Counted from the stretch's first letter, positions 31,374 to 41,425 are shown. The stretch: 64,000 nt of DNA from an uncultured Poribacteria bacterium (GCA_951813545.1 OX638352.1:5675966-5739965); one strand, 5' to 3'. Program-made: numbers and translations. The notes: generated by a model from the letters alone, not told the origin.

Positions 31374-32402
31374 ATGCGAAACAGATATATCCTTTTAGTA
31401 CTCATACTTCTCGCACTCTTCATCGGCGATAGTCACAGCCAAAAGAAACAACTCAACGTCTTCACGTGGGCGGGTTACGTCAGCGACGACATCCGCGAGG
31501 GGTTTGAAAAGGAATTCGGGGCAAGCGTCCTCATCGACACCTACGCCAGTAACGAAGACCTCCTTGCGAAGTTGTTAGCGGGTGCGACAGGATACGACAT
31601 CATCATGCCGTCCGACTACATGGTATCCATCCTAATCAAGCAAAACCTGTTAGCTGAATTGAACCGTGAAAACATCTCTAACTTCCAAAACATCAGTCCG
31701 CTGTTCCTCGGTAAATACTTTGACACCGAAAACCGATACTCTATTCCCTATACATTCGGCACTGCGGGTATCGCCTACGATTCGGCGGTTGTTTCGCCAG
31801 CACCCGATAGTTGGACAGTGCTTTGGGACGCGCAATATAAGAACCAATTCAGCATGCTGGACGACCAACGCGAGACAATCGGTGCTGCACTTAAACTGCT
31901 CGGATACAGCCTTAACACGAACGACCAGAAGGAGATTAAAGCGGCGAAAGAGAAATTAATTGCCCAGAAACCGCTTGTCAAACAGTATAAAAGTGAGGCG
32001 GAGGAACTCCTCATCGCTGGTGATGTCGTTATGGCACACTGCTGGAGTGGCGATGCGTTCCGGGCAACCGAAACCCGTCCAACAATTCGGTACGTCATTC
32101 CGAAAGAGGGATCAAGCCAGTTCATCGACGCGGTCTGCATCCCGAAATCCGCACCGCATAAGTCGCTCGCTGAGCAGTTCATTAACTATCTCCTTCGCCC
32201 CGAAATCAACGCCAAGATTACGGCTTTTACGAAATACGGGACCTGCGTGCCTACAGCGAAAGAATATTTACCGGAACACCTACGGGAACACAAATTTATC
32301 TATCCACCGCAAGAGGTCTTGGAATCCCTTGAATGGCTAAAAGATGCGGGAGACTTCACGAGGCACTATAATCGCGCATGGGAAGAGATTAAAGCGAAAT
32401 GA
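31374..32402 (+). CDS. potD: Spermidine/putrescine-type solute-binding protein
   Basis: 342 residues. Signal peptide (MRNRYILLVLILLALFIGDSHS), then LNVFTWAGYVSDDIREGFEKEFG, ATGYDIIMPSDYMV, PYTFGTAGIAYDS and a C-terminal YNRAWEEIKA, all PotD-like. It would bind polyamines, or a related ligand, in the periplasm for an ABC importer. No potABC genes are in the window, so it is an orphan here. Its TGA overlaps the Kelch gene start (ATGATG). Confidence 0.85.
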   Translation: MRNRYILLVLILLALFIGDSHSQKKQLNVFTWAGYVSDDIREGFEKEFGASVLIDTYASNEDLLAKLLAGATGYDIIMPSDYMVSILIKQNLLAELNRENISNFQNISPLFLGKYFDTENRYSIPYTFGTAGIAYDSAVVSPAPDSWTVLWDAQYKNQFSMLDDQRETIGAALKLLGYSLNTNDQKEIKAAKEKLIAQKPLVKQYKSEAEELLIAGDVVMAHCWSGDAFRATETRPTIRYVIPKEGSSQFIDAVCIPKSAPHKSLAEQFINYLLRPEINAKITAFTKYGTCVPTAKEYLPEHLREHKFIYPPQEVLESLEWLKDAGDFTRHYNRAWEEIKAK

Positions 32403-33484
32403 TGTTCAAAACGCTTCAACATCTACGATGGATTGTTGTGAGTTTAGCTGCTATTGTTCTATTCCATGTAGCTATAGAAAACACTGCTGCGAAAAAATGG
32501 GAGGGTGTCTCTCAACTTCCAACGGGAAGGTCGGCATTCTCGACGGCAGTCGTTGACGGGAAAATTTATCTCATCGGCGGTCTCCTCTTTGAAAACGAGA
32601 AAAGGAATACTTTTGGGCTTTCAACCGTGGAAGTCTACGACACGAAAAACAACAGTTGGCAGCGACTCGCAGATATGCCAACGCCTCGATTATATGCAGG
32701 GGCAGCAGTCGTGGATGGGAAAATCTATGTCGTTGGTGGCTATAGTGTAATAGACAGACGCATGAAGATACTGAAAGTCGTTGAGGCGTACAACCCGCAA
32801 ACCGACACGTGGGTCAGAAAACAGGACATGTCTATTCCTCGTAGACAGTTCGGTATCGGTGTGGTTGCTGGCAAAATCTATGCCATTGGCGGCGAGAATT
32901 TCTTTGACTTTGAGAAGCCACAGCGACTCGATCAGATGGAAGTCTACGACCCTGTCAGCGATACCTGGGCAAAGCGAGCAGACCTGTCATCAAGACGCGA
33001 TGAGGTTAAGGTAGCAGTTGTTCGGGACACCATTTATGTCATCGGTGGGTTTGGATGGCCCCCATTTGGTTTGGGTGCCGCTCTTGCTACCATTGAAGCG
33101 TATCAACCCAAAACGAACCGCTGGCGCGAGAAATCGGACATGCCGAATCTCAAAACTGACTTTTCGACGGTCGTCGTTGATGATAAAATCTATCTCATTG
33201 GAGGTTATGGTATTGCGCTTGAAAGGTTTGACGGGTACTTAAAGACAGTGGAAGTCTATGACCCTGAGACAGAGAGATGGGACGAGAGTCCGCCGATGCC
33301 AACTAAAAATAGCCCTTTTGGTGCTGCGGCAGTCAACGACAAGATTTATATCTTTGGCAGCGAAAGAGAAAACGGAGAACGTTCTCTGGATGTTGAGGTA
33401 TTTAATGCCGGTGGCATCACAGCAATCGACAAATTGCCGGTGCGTTGGGGTGAACTCAAAGCAGAACATGCGCCCCAACCTTAG
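32399..33484 (+). CDS. Secreted Kelch-repeat propeller with C-terminal Trp tail
   Basis: 361 residues. Signal peptide to about 30, then about six Kelch repeats (GKIYLIGG, VEVYDTKNNSWQRLADMPTPR). The C-terminus KLPVRWGELKAE resembles the tail of three other secreted proteins in this window. The start overlaps the potD stop, suggesting one operon. The function of the propeller is unknown; ligand binding or an epimerase-like activity are possibilities. Confidence 0.83.
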   Translation: MMFKTLQHLRWIVVSLAAIVLFHVAIENTAAKKWEGVSQLPTGRSAFSTAVVDGKIYLIGGLLFENEKRNTFGLSTVEVYDTKNNSWQRLADMPTPRLYAGAAVVDGKIYVVGGYSVIDRRMKILKVVEAYNPQTDTWVRKQDMSIPRRQFGIGVVAGKIYAIGGENFFDFEKPQRLDQMEVYDPVSDTWAKRADLSSRRDEVKVAVVRDTIYVIGGFGWPPFGLGAALATIEAYQPKTNRWREKSDMPNLKTDFSTVVVDDKIYLIGGYGIALERFDGYLKTVEVYDPETERWDESPPMPTKNSPFGAAAVNDKIYIFGSERENGERSLDVEVFNAGGITAIDKLPVRWGELKAEHAPQP

Positions 33485-33595
33485 CGTCAGATTTCCTCGG
33501 GAGTCTCTTTGACGTGCCACTGCCACCATTCAATACTACCGGATAGGTAATACATCAATTCGTATTCATTTATAAATCTCAAGGAGGAAAATTAA

Positions 33596-34993
33596 TTGAG
33601 CAGACCTAATATTCTATTCATCATGTCCGACGACCACGCTTCACACGCTATCAGCAGTTATGGCAGTCGGATTAACCAAACACCGAACCTTGATCGTATC
33701 GCAGACGGTGGTATGATTCTCCAAAATTGTTTCTGTGTGAACTCGATTTGCACACCGAGCCGCGCGAACATTTTGACCGGTAAACACAGCCACCTCAACG
33801 GTGTCAAAACATTGTCGGATCCTATTGATGGTAGAAAACCGAACGTCGCGAAGATGCTCCAAGCGGACGGTTATCAAACAGCAATGGTTGGCAAATGGCA
33901 CCTCGGACACGGTGGCAACGCAGATCCAACCGGTTTCGACTACTGGAACGTCTTACCGGGACAGGGACTCTATCACGACCCAGTAATGATTGAGCCGGAT
34001 GGCAGAAAAACACACCAAGGTTACACGACAGACATTATCACCGATTTCTCATTAGAATGGCTACAAAATCGGGACAAAGAACGTCCGTTCTTTATGATGT
34101 GTCACCACAAGGCACCACACCGCCCCTGGGATTCTGATGAGAAACACGCCCACATGTTCGAGGATGAAGATGTCCCGATGCCGGACAACTTTTTCGACGA
34201 TTACGCGAATCGTTCAAACGCCGCAAAAGATGCAAAGATGCGTGTCTTCGGGCACATGAGCGAAAGGGATCTCAAGATCGATACACTCGGTCCACCGCCC
34301 GAAGGGTTGTCAGAGAAGGAGTTGGCAAACTGGCAGTATCAGCGATACATTAAAGAGTATCTCCGCTGCGTTGCCTCAATTGATGATAACGTCGGACGGA
34401 TGCTTGACTATCTCGACGAAGAAGGCATCGCAGACGACACGCTCATCATCTACACCTCCGATCAAGGTTTCTTCTTAGGCGACCACGGTTGGTATGACAA
34501 GCGGTTCATGTATGAAGAATCCTTACGGATGCCTTTCCTCGTCCGCTATCCGCGCGAGATTCAATCCGGTAGTTCCTCCGACGCAATGGCACTCAACATC
34601 GACTTCGCAGAAACTTGGCTCGACTACGCAGGATTGCCGATTCCAGATGACATGCAGGGCACCAGCCTACGTCCAATTCTCAAAGGTGAAACACCCGACG
34701 ATTGGCAAACCTCAATGTACTACCGCTACTGGATGCACCTCACACATCACTATGTTCCTGCGCATTACGGGATACGGACACACCGTTACAAACTCATCTA
34801 TTACTACGGCGAGGCACTTGGGACAACAGGCTCAATTGATGAACCGAAAGAACCGGAATGGGAACTTTTCGACCTTGAAAAAGATCCGAATGAGATGTGC
34901 AGTGTCTACGACGATCCAGCATACGCAGACATCGTCACCGAATTGACAGCAGAACTCTATCGACTCAAAGCAGAAGCAGGCGACGAGGAGTAG
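33596..34993 (+). CDS. Sulfatase (formylglycine-dependent)
   Basis: 465 residues starting at TTG with AAGGAGG ten bases upstream; no ATG fits. N-terminal NILFIMSDDHAS metal site, Cys52-T-P-S-R for formylglycine, GKWHLGHGG, and HKAPHRPW. It would cleave sulfate esters, probably from glycans. No clear signal peptide is present, so it may be cytosolic. With the mannonate dehydratase and the sialidase-like protein nearby it suggests breakdown of sulfated or acidic polysaccharides. Confidence 0.92.
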   Translation: MSRPNILFIMSDDHASHAISSYGSRINQTPNLDRIADGGMILQNCFCVNSICTPSRANILTGKHSHLNGVKTLSDPIDGRKPNVAKMLQADGYQTAMVGKWHLGHGGNADPTGFDYWNVLPGQGLYHDPVMIEPDGRKTHQGYTTDIITDFSLEWLQNRDKERPFFMMCHHKAPHRPWDSDEKHAHMFEDEDVPMPDNFFDDYANRSNAAKDAKMRVFGHMSERDLKIDTLGPPPEGLSEKELANWQYQRYIKEYLRCVASIDDNVGRMLDYLDEEGIADDTLIIYTSDQGFFLGDHGWYDKRFMYEESLRMPFLVRYPREIQSGSSSDAMALNIDFAETWLDYAGLPIPDDMQGTSLRPILKGETPDDWQTSMYYRYWMHLTHHYVPAHYGIRTHRYKLIYYYGEALGTTGSIDEPKEPEWELFDLEKDPNEMCSVYDDPAYADIVTELTAELYRLKAEAGDEE

Positions 34994-35097
34994 TTGTTAG
35001 CAGTCGGCTTTCAGCCGTCAGCAGTCAGAAAATAGTTGTTGACTTAACAGATCGGTCTCTTTGTAAACACCGATAGCCTAAAAAACGGAGGCGCGAA

Positions 35098-36117
35098 ATG
35101 GCAAACCAAAGTCCATTGAGTAAAATTGAACCCGGTATGAAGGTTACAGCGCAGATGTCGCCGGAACCGAGTGAGGCAGACTTGCAGCTCGCTAAGCAGA
35201 TGGATGTCGAATATGTCGTCCTCTGGACGAACGGCGAAAATGCGAATTACGACTATTTCATGAGTCGCCGCGAGATTTTCGAGAATGCAGGACTCAAAAT
35301 CTACGGGTTTGGCAACAGCGATGTCCACAATCAAGACGGGATTGTGCTTAACTTGGAGAACCGAGACGCGAAGGTAGAACAGTACAAGAGGTACATCCGC
35401 GATCTCGGTAGAGCCGGAATTCCGTATACGACGTATGCCCACATGGGCAACGGCATCTGGAGCACCGAACGCGAAACCACCCGCGGTGGTGCAAGCGCGA
35501 GGGGATTCAACCTCGAAGCTGCTCAAGAGGGACACTGGGGAGGGAAACTATATCCAATGCCGCTCTCACACGGACGAGAATTCAGTGAGGATGAACTCTG
35601 GGACAACTATGCACACTTTATCAGAGAAGCCGCTCCCGTCGCAGAAGAAGCCGGTGTGATGATCGGCATCCACCCTGATGATCCACCCGCAGTGCATCTC
35701 GCCGGAATTCCGAGATGTATCTTCAGCAGTTTTGAAGGCTACAAACGCGCACTCGAAATTGCTGACAGCCCGAATGTCGGTATGTGTTTCTGTGTCGGAT
35801 GTTGGCTGGAAGGTGGCGAATTAATGGGCAAAGATGTCATTGAGTCCATCCGCTATTTCGGGGAACGGAACAAGATTTTCAAAGTCCATTTCCGCAACGT
35901 CGATCAGCCGCTCCCGCACTTCGTTGAAACCTTCGTTGACAACGGCTATCAGGACATGTATCAAGTAGCAAAAGCACTCCGTGAAGTGGATTTCAACGGT
36001 GTGCTGATTCCTGACCATATCCCATCAATGGGCGGTGACGGTCGTATCGGAACAGCATATACGATCGCCTATATGAACGCTCTGGTGAAGCGAGCCAATG
36101 AGGAGGTCGCTGCGTGA
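35098..36117 (+). CDS. Mannonate dehydratase-like TIM-barrel enzyme
   Basis: 339 residues with the UxuA-family landmarks GIHPDDPP, FCVGCW, VHFRNV and PDHIPSMGGD that bind metal and sugar acid. UxuA dehydrates D-mannonate to 2-keto-3-deoxygluconate in hexuronate catabolism. The gene is shorter than E. coli UxuA but similar to shorter homologues. RBS GGAGG before ATG. The stop overlaps the GTG of the next gene (GTGA), so they are coupled. Confidence 0.8.
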   Translation: MANQSPLSKIEPGMKVTAQMSPEPSEADLQLAKQMDVEYVVLWTNGENANYDYFMSRREIFENAGLKIYGFGNSDVHNQDGIVLNLENRDAKVEQYKRYIRDLGRAGIPYTTYAHMGNGIWSTERETTRGGASARGFNLEAAQEGHWGGKLYPMPLSHGREFSEDELWDNYAHFIREAAPVAEEAGVMIGIHPDDPPAVHLAGIPRCIFSSFEGYKRALEIADSPNVGMCFCVGCWLEGGELMGKDVIESIRYFGERNKIFKVHFRNVDQPLPHFVETFVDNGYQDMYQVAKALREVDFNGVLIPDHIPSMGGDGRIGTAYTIAYMNALVKRANEEVAA

Positions 36118-37454
36118 GGGCATCCGCACGAATCGTTTTGCTACTGCTCAGCCTGCCATTAATGGTGCTGACGGATACGCTCGCTTCCGACTGGAACGAT
36201 TTCCTCGGTCCAGAACGAAACGGCAAATCCCAAGAAAAGATAGATATCGTCCCATGGGGAAAAACGGGTCCACCGGTTGTCTGGCACAAGAAGATTGGTG
36301 TTAGCTACGGAGCACCCACCATCGCAGACGGACGACTTTTCATGTTCGCGCGTCATGGCAACATGGCGCGCCTCACCTGCATGGAAAGCGACACCGGTAC
36401 CGAACGCTGGCGGTTTGAATATCCAACGGACTACGAAGATATGTACGGCTACAACAACGGACCCCGCGCCTGCCCAGTCGTTGATGAAGAACGCGTTTAT
36501 ATCTTCGGTGCTGAAGGAATGTTGCACTGCCTGCGTGTTTCGGATGGGGAGTTGTTATGGAAAATAGACACAGCAGCACGTTTCAACGTGGTCCAAAACT
36601 TTTTCGGCACCGCCTCAACACCGGTTGTTGAAGGCGACTTACTCATTGCCCAAATCGGTGGTTCTCCACCCGGAACCCCGAAAGACGTTTGGGCATCAAA
36701 CGGCAAACCGCCACCGAACGGCACCGGTATCGTCGCTTTCAACAAAAAGACAGGCGAAGTGATTTACAAAATCAGTGACCAATTAGCGAGCTACGCCAGC
36801 CCAATCATGGCAACAATCAACGGACGACGTTGGGGATTCATGTTTGCTCGCGGTGGACTCGTCGGTTTTGAACCAGCAACCGGGAAACTCGATTTCTATT
36901 ACCCGTGGCGCTGCCCGAAGATCGAATCTGTCAATGCTTCGTCTCCAGTAGTTGCTGGCGACCTCGTCTTCATCAGTGAATCTTACGAAGTTGGCAGCTC
37001 CGTGCTCCAAGTGTATCCGGGCGGTTACAAAGTTGTTTGGAAAGACTCGCCGCGTCGACGAAACCAATCAATGCGGTTGCACTGGAACACTGCCATACAC
37101 CACGAAGGCTACCTCTACGGCTGTAGTGCAAGACATACTAACGGAGCAGAGGTTCGGTGCGTGGAACTCAAGACGGGTAAAGTCGTATGGGCACACCGTG
37201 TTAACGAACGCGCTTCGCTACTCTGGGTAAACGACCATTTCATCTACCTTGGTGAGCGCGGACGTTTGATGCTTCTCAAATGCACGCCAGAAAAGATGGA
37301 CATCCTTTCTGAAACAGTTCCAAGAGACAAAAATGGGAGACAATTTATAGAATATCCTGCCTGGGCGGGACCTGTGGTGTCAAACGGGCTGCTATACGTC
37401 CGAGGCGACGACAGATTAATTTGCTTTTCGCTCAAGCCGCAGAAAGACTTTTGA
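36114..37454 (+). CDS. Secreted PQQ-like beta-propeller protein
   Basis: 446 residues from GTG at 36114. Signal peptide to about 24, then PQQ/BamB-like blades (LTCMESDTGTERWRFEYP, LRVSDGELLWKID, VAFNKKTGEVIYKI, ELKTGKVVWAHRV). The pattern is common in proteins annotated as PQQ-binding-like propellers without proven PQQ. It is coupled to the mannonate dehydratase gene. Confidence 0.83.
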   Translation: MRASARIVLLLLSLPLMVLTDTLASDWNDFLGPERNGKSQEKIDIVPWGKTGPPVVWHKKIGVSYGAPTIADGRLFMFARHGNMARLTCMESDTGTERWRFEYPTDYEDMYGYNNGPRACPVVDEERVYIFGAEGMLHCLRVSDGELLWKIDTAARFNVVQNFFGTASTPVVEGDLLIAQIGGSPPGTPKDVWASNGKPPPNGTGIVAFNKKTGEVIYKISDQLASYASPIMATINGRRWGFMFARGGLVGFEPATGKLDFYYPWRCPKIESVNASSPVVAGDLVFISESYEVGSSVLQVYPGGYKVVWKDSPRRRNQSMRLHWNTAIHHEGYLYGCSARHTNGAEVRCVELKTGKVVWAHRVNERASLLWVNDHFIYLGERGRLMLLKCTPEKMDILSETVPRDKNGRQFIEYPAWAGPVVSNGLLYVRGDDRLICFSLKPQKDF

Positions 37455-37534
37455 TTTTCCTCAACTGTTTGTTTCTCAGAAATAGCGTATCCTTGTCAAA
37501 AACTAATAGACAGCAGCCCTCTTAGCACTTTTTC

Positions 37535-37564
37535 TTGAAATTAACTTCAGGTGGAATGTATAAT
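37535..37564 (+). promoter_or_regulatory. Promoter of hicAB
   Basis: TTGAAA, an 18-base spacer and TATAAT, 57 bases before the hicA ATG. Confidence 0.6.
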
Positions 37565-37620
37565 TAAGGACAGGGGTGGAATCGTGAAGATGATCCAAAA
37601 ACTGAATTTCGATAACGCCT

Positions 37621-37806
37621 ATGAAGGTCAGACAACTCATAAAATTGATTCAAGATGATGGGTGGTATCTAGTCCGGACACGCGGTAGTCATCGGCAATT
37701 TAAACACCCAACCAAACTCGGAACCGTGACAGTTTCCGGAAATATGGGTTTAGATGTCCCTAAAGGTAGACTCAATAGTGTTCTGAAGCAAGCTGGTCTC
37801 AAGTAA
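37621..37806 (+). CDS. hicA: HicA-type mRNA interferase toxin
   Basis: 61 residues, typical HicA length. Fold landmarks LIQDDGWYLVRTRGSHRQFKHP, with the catalytic His in GSHRQF, and LNSVLKQAGLK at the end. HicA cleaves mRNA and is held inactive by HicB, encoded directly downstream. Confidence 0.92.
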   Translation: MKVRQLIKLIQDDGWYLVRTRGSHRQFKHPTKLGTVTVSGNMGLDVPKGRLNSVLKQAGLK

Positions 37807-37822
37807 TAAAGTGAATAAACTT

Positions 37823-38065
37823 ATGAAATATGTCGTTATTTTTGAAAAGGGCGAGAACAGTTACGGAGCTTCTGTCCCCGATCTCCCCGGATGTATTGCT
37901 GTAGGTGAGACAATGGAAGAAGTCAAGGACTTGATCGCCGAAGCCATCAAGTTTCATATCGAAGGACTACGGGAAGACGGGGATATTGTTCCACTGCCGT
38001 CGTCCCGCTCCGTTATTCAAAACGATCCAAGTGTGTCGTCCGCGTTGATTGCGGTACAGGTTTAG
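37823..38065 (+). CDS. hicB: HicB-type antitoxin
   Basis: 80 residues from ATG 37823; an upstream GTG at 37811 adds four. The N-terminal RNase H-like HicB fold reads KYVVIFEKGENSYGASVPDLPGCIAVGET, and the EEVKDLIAEAIKFHIEGL helix follows. No clear C-terminal DNA-binding domain is seen, as in short HicB forms. Toxin-first order is usual for hicAB. Confidence 0.92.
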   Translation: MKYVVIFEKGENSYGASVPDLPGCIAVGETMEEVKDLIAEAIKFHIEGLREDGDIVPLPSSRSVIQNDPSVSSALIAVQV

Positions 38066-38103
38066 ATCTTTTACAATTTGCCCGAACGCGACCAATTAGA
38101 TTA

Positions 38104-39189
38104 TTAAGGTTTCCACAAGGTCGCCTCAATGAATCTCTCACCGTCGGGTTCCTCATCGAAATAGTAGGCGGTCACTATGGTCCCATCAGGACGTTGAATC
38201 GTGCGCGGATACCCGACATCGTGATCGCCGCCATTATCGCGCAAGACGATCTCCTCGCCCCACGTCTCCCCCGCATCACTGCTCAGCTTTGCACACATCC
38301 GATGGGGTGCATCCCGATACCCATAAATAAGACACAACCGTCCATCGTGAAGGAGCGTTAGCGTTGGTGGATTACCGCCACGTCCCGTATTCTCTACAGG
38401 TCGATTCATGTAATTCCACGTCTGCCCGTTATCATCTGAGGCGTAGAGATCAATCCAGTTCTCCCATTTCTCCCAGTCGGCTGCGGAATCACCACCGGCG
38501 CGGCAGCGAACCGCCACCAGAATTTTTGAATCAGACAATCTAACACTTGCAGGCATAATTGAGAACCCTTCAGGCTCCGGTCCAATCTGAGACAGTAGCG
38601 AGAAGGATTCACCGCCATCGGTTGTCTGTGCACAGAAGACTAAGCCCTCCTCACCATCCGCTTTCGACGCCGTGAGAAACAGCAGGCATTCATCTGCGCT
38701 TGAGACGAGATAATCTGTCCGTGCTGCAATACCGGTATAATCGAACATTGGCAGTCGGAAGGGACCCTCCCAACTCTGGCACCGATCTGTAGAGGTGTAA
38801 AACCACGAATATGACCCCGCTCTCAGCCCGGACCTGCTGCACATCATCGCGAAATCTGGGTGCGAAAGATCAACGCGATGCGGTGTATTGAACGCAGCCT
38901 CTGCTTTCGATCTATGCTGCTCTTCCACATGTTCATCTGCAGACAGTGTGCCTCTGGCAGGCAGACGGCACGGTGTTTCGGAGACACTCCACGTCTCGCC
39001 CCCATCTAAACTTCGTGCCTGCATCCCAATAAACGGCTTATCGCGGTCCCGACGATGGAACCCCGCATCCGATTTATGATACCCAACAGTAAAACCGACA
39101 ACGATTTCGTTGTCCCACGCCCAAATGCCATAATTCGCTGGCCAGCCTGCATAGCGGCCCGGCTCGCGGTAGATTGTAACCTGTTGCAT
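38104..39189 (-). CDS. Sialidase-like (BNR/Asp-box) protein
   Basis: 361 residues, no signal peptide. Asp-box repeats SLDGGETW, SDDNGQTW and SSDAGETW mark a six-bladed sialidase-type propeller. An arginine triad cannot be confirmed by eye. It may hydrolyse a glycosidic bond or only bind. It is transcribed toward hicAB from its own start at 39189. Confidence 0.78.
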   Translation of the reverse strand: MQQVTIYREPGRYAGWPANYGIWAWDNEIVVGFTVGYHKSDAGFHRRDRDKPFIGMQARSLDGGETWSVSETPCRLPARGTLSADEHVEEQHRSKAEAAFNTPHRVDLSHPDFAMMCSRSGLRAGSYSWFYTSTDRCQSWEGPFRLPMFDYTGIAARTDYLVSSADECLLFLTASKADGEEGLVFCAQTTDGGESFSLLSQIGPEPEGFSIMPASVRLSDSKILVAVRCRAGGDSAADWEKWENWIDLYASDDNGQTWNYMNRPVENTGRGGNPPTLTLLHDGRLCLIYGYRDAPHRMCAKLSSDAGETWGEEIVLRDNGGDHDVGYPRTIQRPDGTIVTAYYFDEEPDGERFIEATLWKP

Positions 39190-39293
39190 TCTCGTTTTAA
39201 TTCTCCCATCTTTATGATATAGATTTGTAAACGATGCCTTAAAAGATTCACAAACCAGTATAGCACCGACACGCCTTTTTCACTACGAAAAAC

Positions 39294-39322
39294 TTGACTT
39301 TTTACAGCACTAAGGTTAAAAT
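39294..39322 (+). promoter_or_regulatory. Promoter of the TPR-SUMF-UnbV gene run
   Basis: TTGACT, a 17-base spacer and TAAAAT, about 100 bases before the ATG of the TPR gene. Confidence 0.5.
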
Positions 39323-39426
39323 CTAATCCAGGAAGAAGTAAGCACAAGCGACGCGCCGTGCTGGATATACATAATGGATCTTTTTTGATAAGCCTTCCTA
39401 ACTGAACCGCAAGGAAAAATAAAAAA

Positions 39427-40596
39427 ATGCGAAACTGGTTAAAAATTATCATCATCCTCTGGCTCTGTTCGCCACTATTAGGAATCACCGACAAAAAATC
39501 TGGCGACCACAGCACTTATGTCCAACATGTAGAGCAAGCCTTTATTCTCATGTTCCAAGGCGACAATCAAAAAGCCATCTCCGAGTTTGAAGCCGCGCTC
39601 GCAATTGAACCCGATCACTCCGAAGTTCTACACTACCTCGGCATGGCTTATGCGCAAGAAGAATTCTGGAACAAAGCCGTCGAAAGCTGCCAACGCGCCT
39701 TAACACTGATGCCTGACAACATCGAAGCACTCTATTCACTCGGTGTTGTTTATTTCAAACTCGATCAGTGGACAGACGCGGTAGAAGTGCTTCAACAGGT
39801 TGTAGAACTTTCACCGAAACACGCACGCGGATATGAAATGCTCGGCAAATCACTCGTCAAACTGCGTCGGTATGCAGAGGCTGTCCCAATTTTGTTGGAA
39901 GCACTCGCGCTGACACCGCAGTCCCCAGGTATCTATTATGAACTTGGCATGGCACACCTCAATTTAAAGGTATACCCGGAAGCGATAGAAAACTTCAAAC
40001 AGGCGATAGCGTACGGACCAACCGGTTATGCTGAGCCACATCACGGACTCGGTACCGCGTATTTTCGGTTAGGTGACAGAGAGAAAAGCAGAGCCGAAAT
40101 GCAAATCTATCAACAACTTCAAAAAGGATTTGCGGAATACGAACGTCTCACACGTCTCACACGAGCAGAACCGAATAACCTTGAGGCGTGGACGGCGTTA
40201 GCCACACTCCTAATGAGCCAAAAAAATTTTGCCAAAGCAGTGCCGGTCTTTCAGAAATGCATCGAACTCGCACCTGATAACGCCAACTTTCATCACGGAC
40301 TGAGCCGTGCTTTTATGAATCTCAACTATCCCAAGCACGCAGCAGAAGCCGTCAGAAAAGCCATCCACTTGATGCCCAACCAAGCGATCCTCTATAACAC
40401 CCTCGGCAGTACCTATGCGATGCAAGGCGACTCACAAAAAGCTATTGGCGCATTCCGAAAAGCGGTTGAACTCGACGGCGAGCAGCCTTATTACCACCTC
40501 AACCTTTCAAGGCTCTATCAGGGCATTGGCAACCAAAAACTCGCGCAGGAACACCAACGCGTCTATGAATACCTTTTATCTCAACAGAAGAAGTAA
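39427..40596 (+). CDS. Secreted TPR protein
   Basis: 389 residues. Signal-like N-terminus (LKIIIILWLCSPLLGI), then about nine TPR units (LHYLGMAYAQEEFWNKAVESCQRAL and similar). It heads a run with a SUMF-domain protein and an FG-GAP/UnbV protein, all apparently exported. It may scaffold them in the periplasm; unproven. Confidence 0.85.
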   Translation: MRNWLKIIIILWLCSPLLGITDKKSGDHSTYVQHVEQAFILMFQGDNQKAISEFEAALAIEPDHSEVLHYLGMAYAQEEFWNKAVESCQRALTLMPDNIEALYSLGVVYFKLDQWTDAVEVLQQVVELSPKHARGYEMLGKSLVKLRRYAEAVPILLEALALTPQSPGIYYELGMAHLNLKVYPEAIENFKQAIAYGPTGYAEPHHGLGTAYFRLGDREKSRAEMQIYQQLQKGFAEYERLTRLTRAEPNNLEAWTALATLLMSQKNFAKAVPVFQKCIELAPDNANFHHGLSRAFMNLNYPKHAAEAVRKAIHLMPNQAILYNTLGSTYAMQGDSQKAIGAFRKAVELDGEQPYYHLNLSRLYQGIGNQKLAQEHQRVYEYLLSQQKK

Positions 40597-41425
40597 CCAC
40601 TTCGGCATCATCATCCTGCTCTTAAGTATCGGCATCCGTTTCGAGGCATTCGCGCAGGACACAGAGGAACTCATATTGGTCTCCGCAGGCACCTTCACGA
40701 TGGGCAGCGATACCCGCGCGGCTGATGAGAAACCGATGCACAAGGTCTACCTTGATGCCTATTACATCAGTAAATATGAGGTCACGAACGCCGAGTACTA
40801 CGAATTTTGGAAACAGCAATTAGAGACCACTGCCTCAGGCCAAACGCTGCCACACACACCCGAAAATTTCACACACCTCCCACAGATCGGCGACTGGCCC
40901 GCACGCGCAAAGAGGTTTCCGAATCACCCTGTTGTCGGTGTGTCGTGGCACGACGCAAACGCTTATGCCGCTTGGAAAGGCATGCGACTCCCAACAGAAG
41001 CGGAGTGGGAGAAAGCCGCACGCGGCTATACCAACAGAACATGGCCCTGGGGCAACGCGTTAGAACCCTACGCGAACACCGCTGCGGACGATGATGGCTA
41101 TGAGAATCGCCTCGCGCCTGTTGGAAGTTTCCCGAAAGGCAAAAGCTACTACGGCGTGATGGATATGGCAGGCAACGTTTGGGAATGGACAGCCGATTGG
41201 TACAGCGATGTCTATTATTGGCACACTTCACAAGCCGCTACAAAACGTCCGAAGCGGAACCCAACAGGACCAGATGTCGGCAGCTGGCGGGTTATCCGCG
41301 GCGGTTCATGGATTGATACCATCGCCCGATGTAGCACCACATTCCGGTTCTACCTCTATCCCAACCTAAAAACCTCCTTTGTCGGTTTCCGATTGGCAAA
41401 AACCGCCGAAAAAACCGCAAAGTAA
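40565..41425 (+). CDS. Secreted SUMF1/FGE-domain protein
   Basis: 286 residues from the ATG at 40565, which lies inside the end of the TPR gene and is followed by a signal peptide. Domain landmarks VSAGTFTMGSD, VGVSWHDANAYAAWKGMRLPTEAEWEKAARG, GNVWEWTADWY, and VIRGGSW. Only one Cys is present in the C-terminal region (IARCSTTFRF), so the Cys pair of true aerobic formylglycine-generating enzymes is missing. It is therefore unlikely to activate the sulfatase at 33.6 kb. More likely a binding or unrelated SUMF enzyme. Confidence 0.83.
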   Translation: MNTFYLNRRSNHFGIIILLLSIGIRFEAFAQDTEELILVSAGTFTMGSDTRAADEKPMHKVYLDAYYISKYEVTNAEYYEFWKQQLETTASGQTLPHTPENFTHLPQIGDWPARAKRFPNHPVVGVSWHDANAYAAWKGMRLPTEAEWEKAARGYTNRTWPWGNALEPYANTAADDDGYENRLAPVGSFPKGKSYYGVMDMAGNVWEWTADWYSDVYYWHTSQAATKRPKRNPTGPDVGSWRVIRGGSWIDTIARCSTTFRFYLYPNLKTSFVGFRLAKTAEKTAK

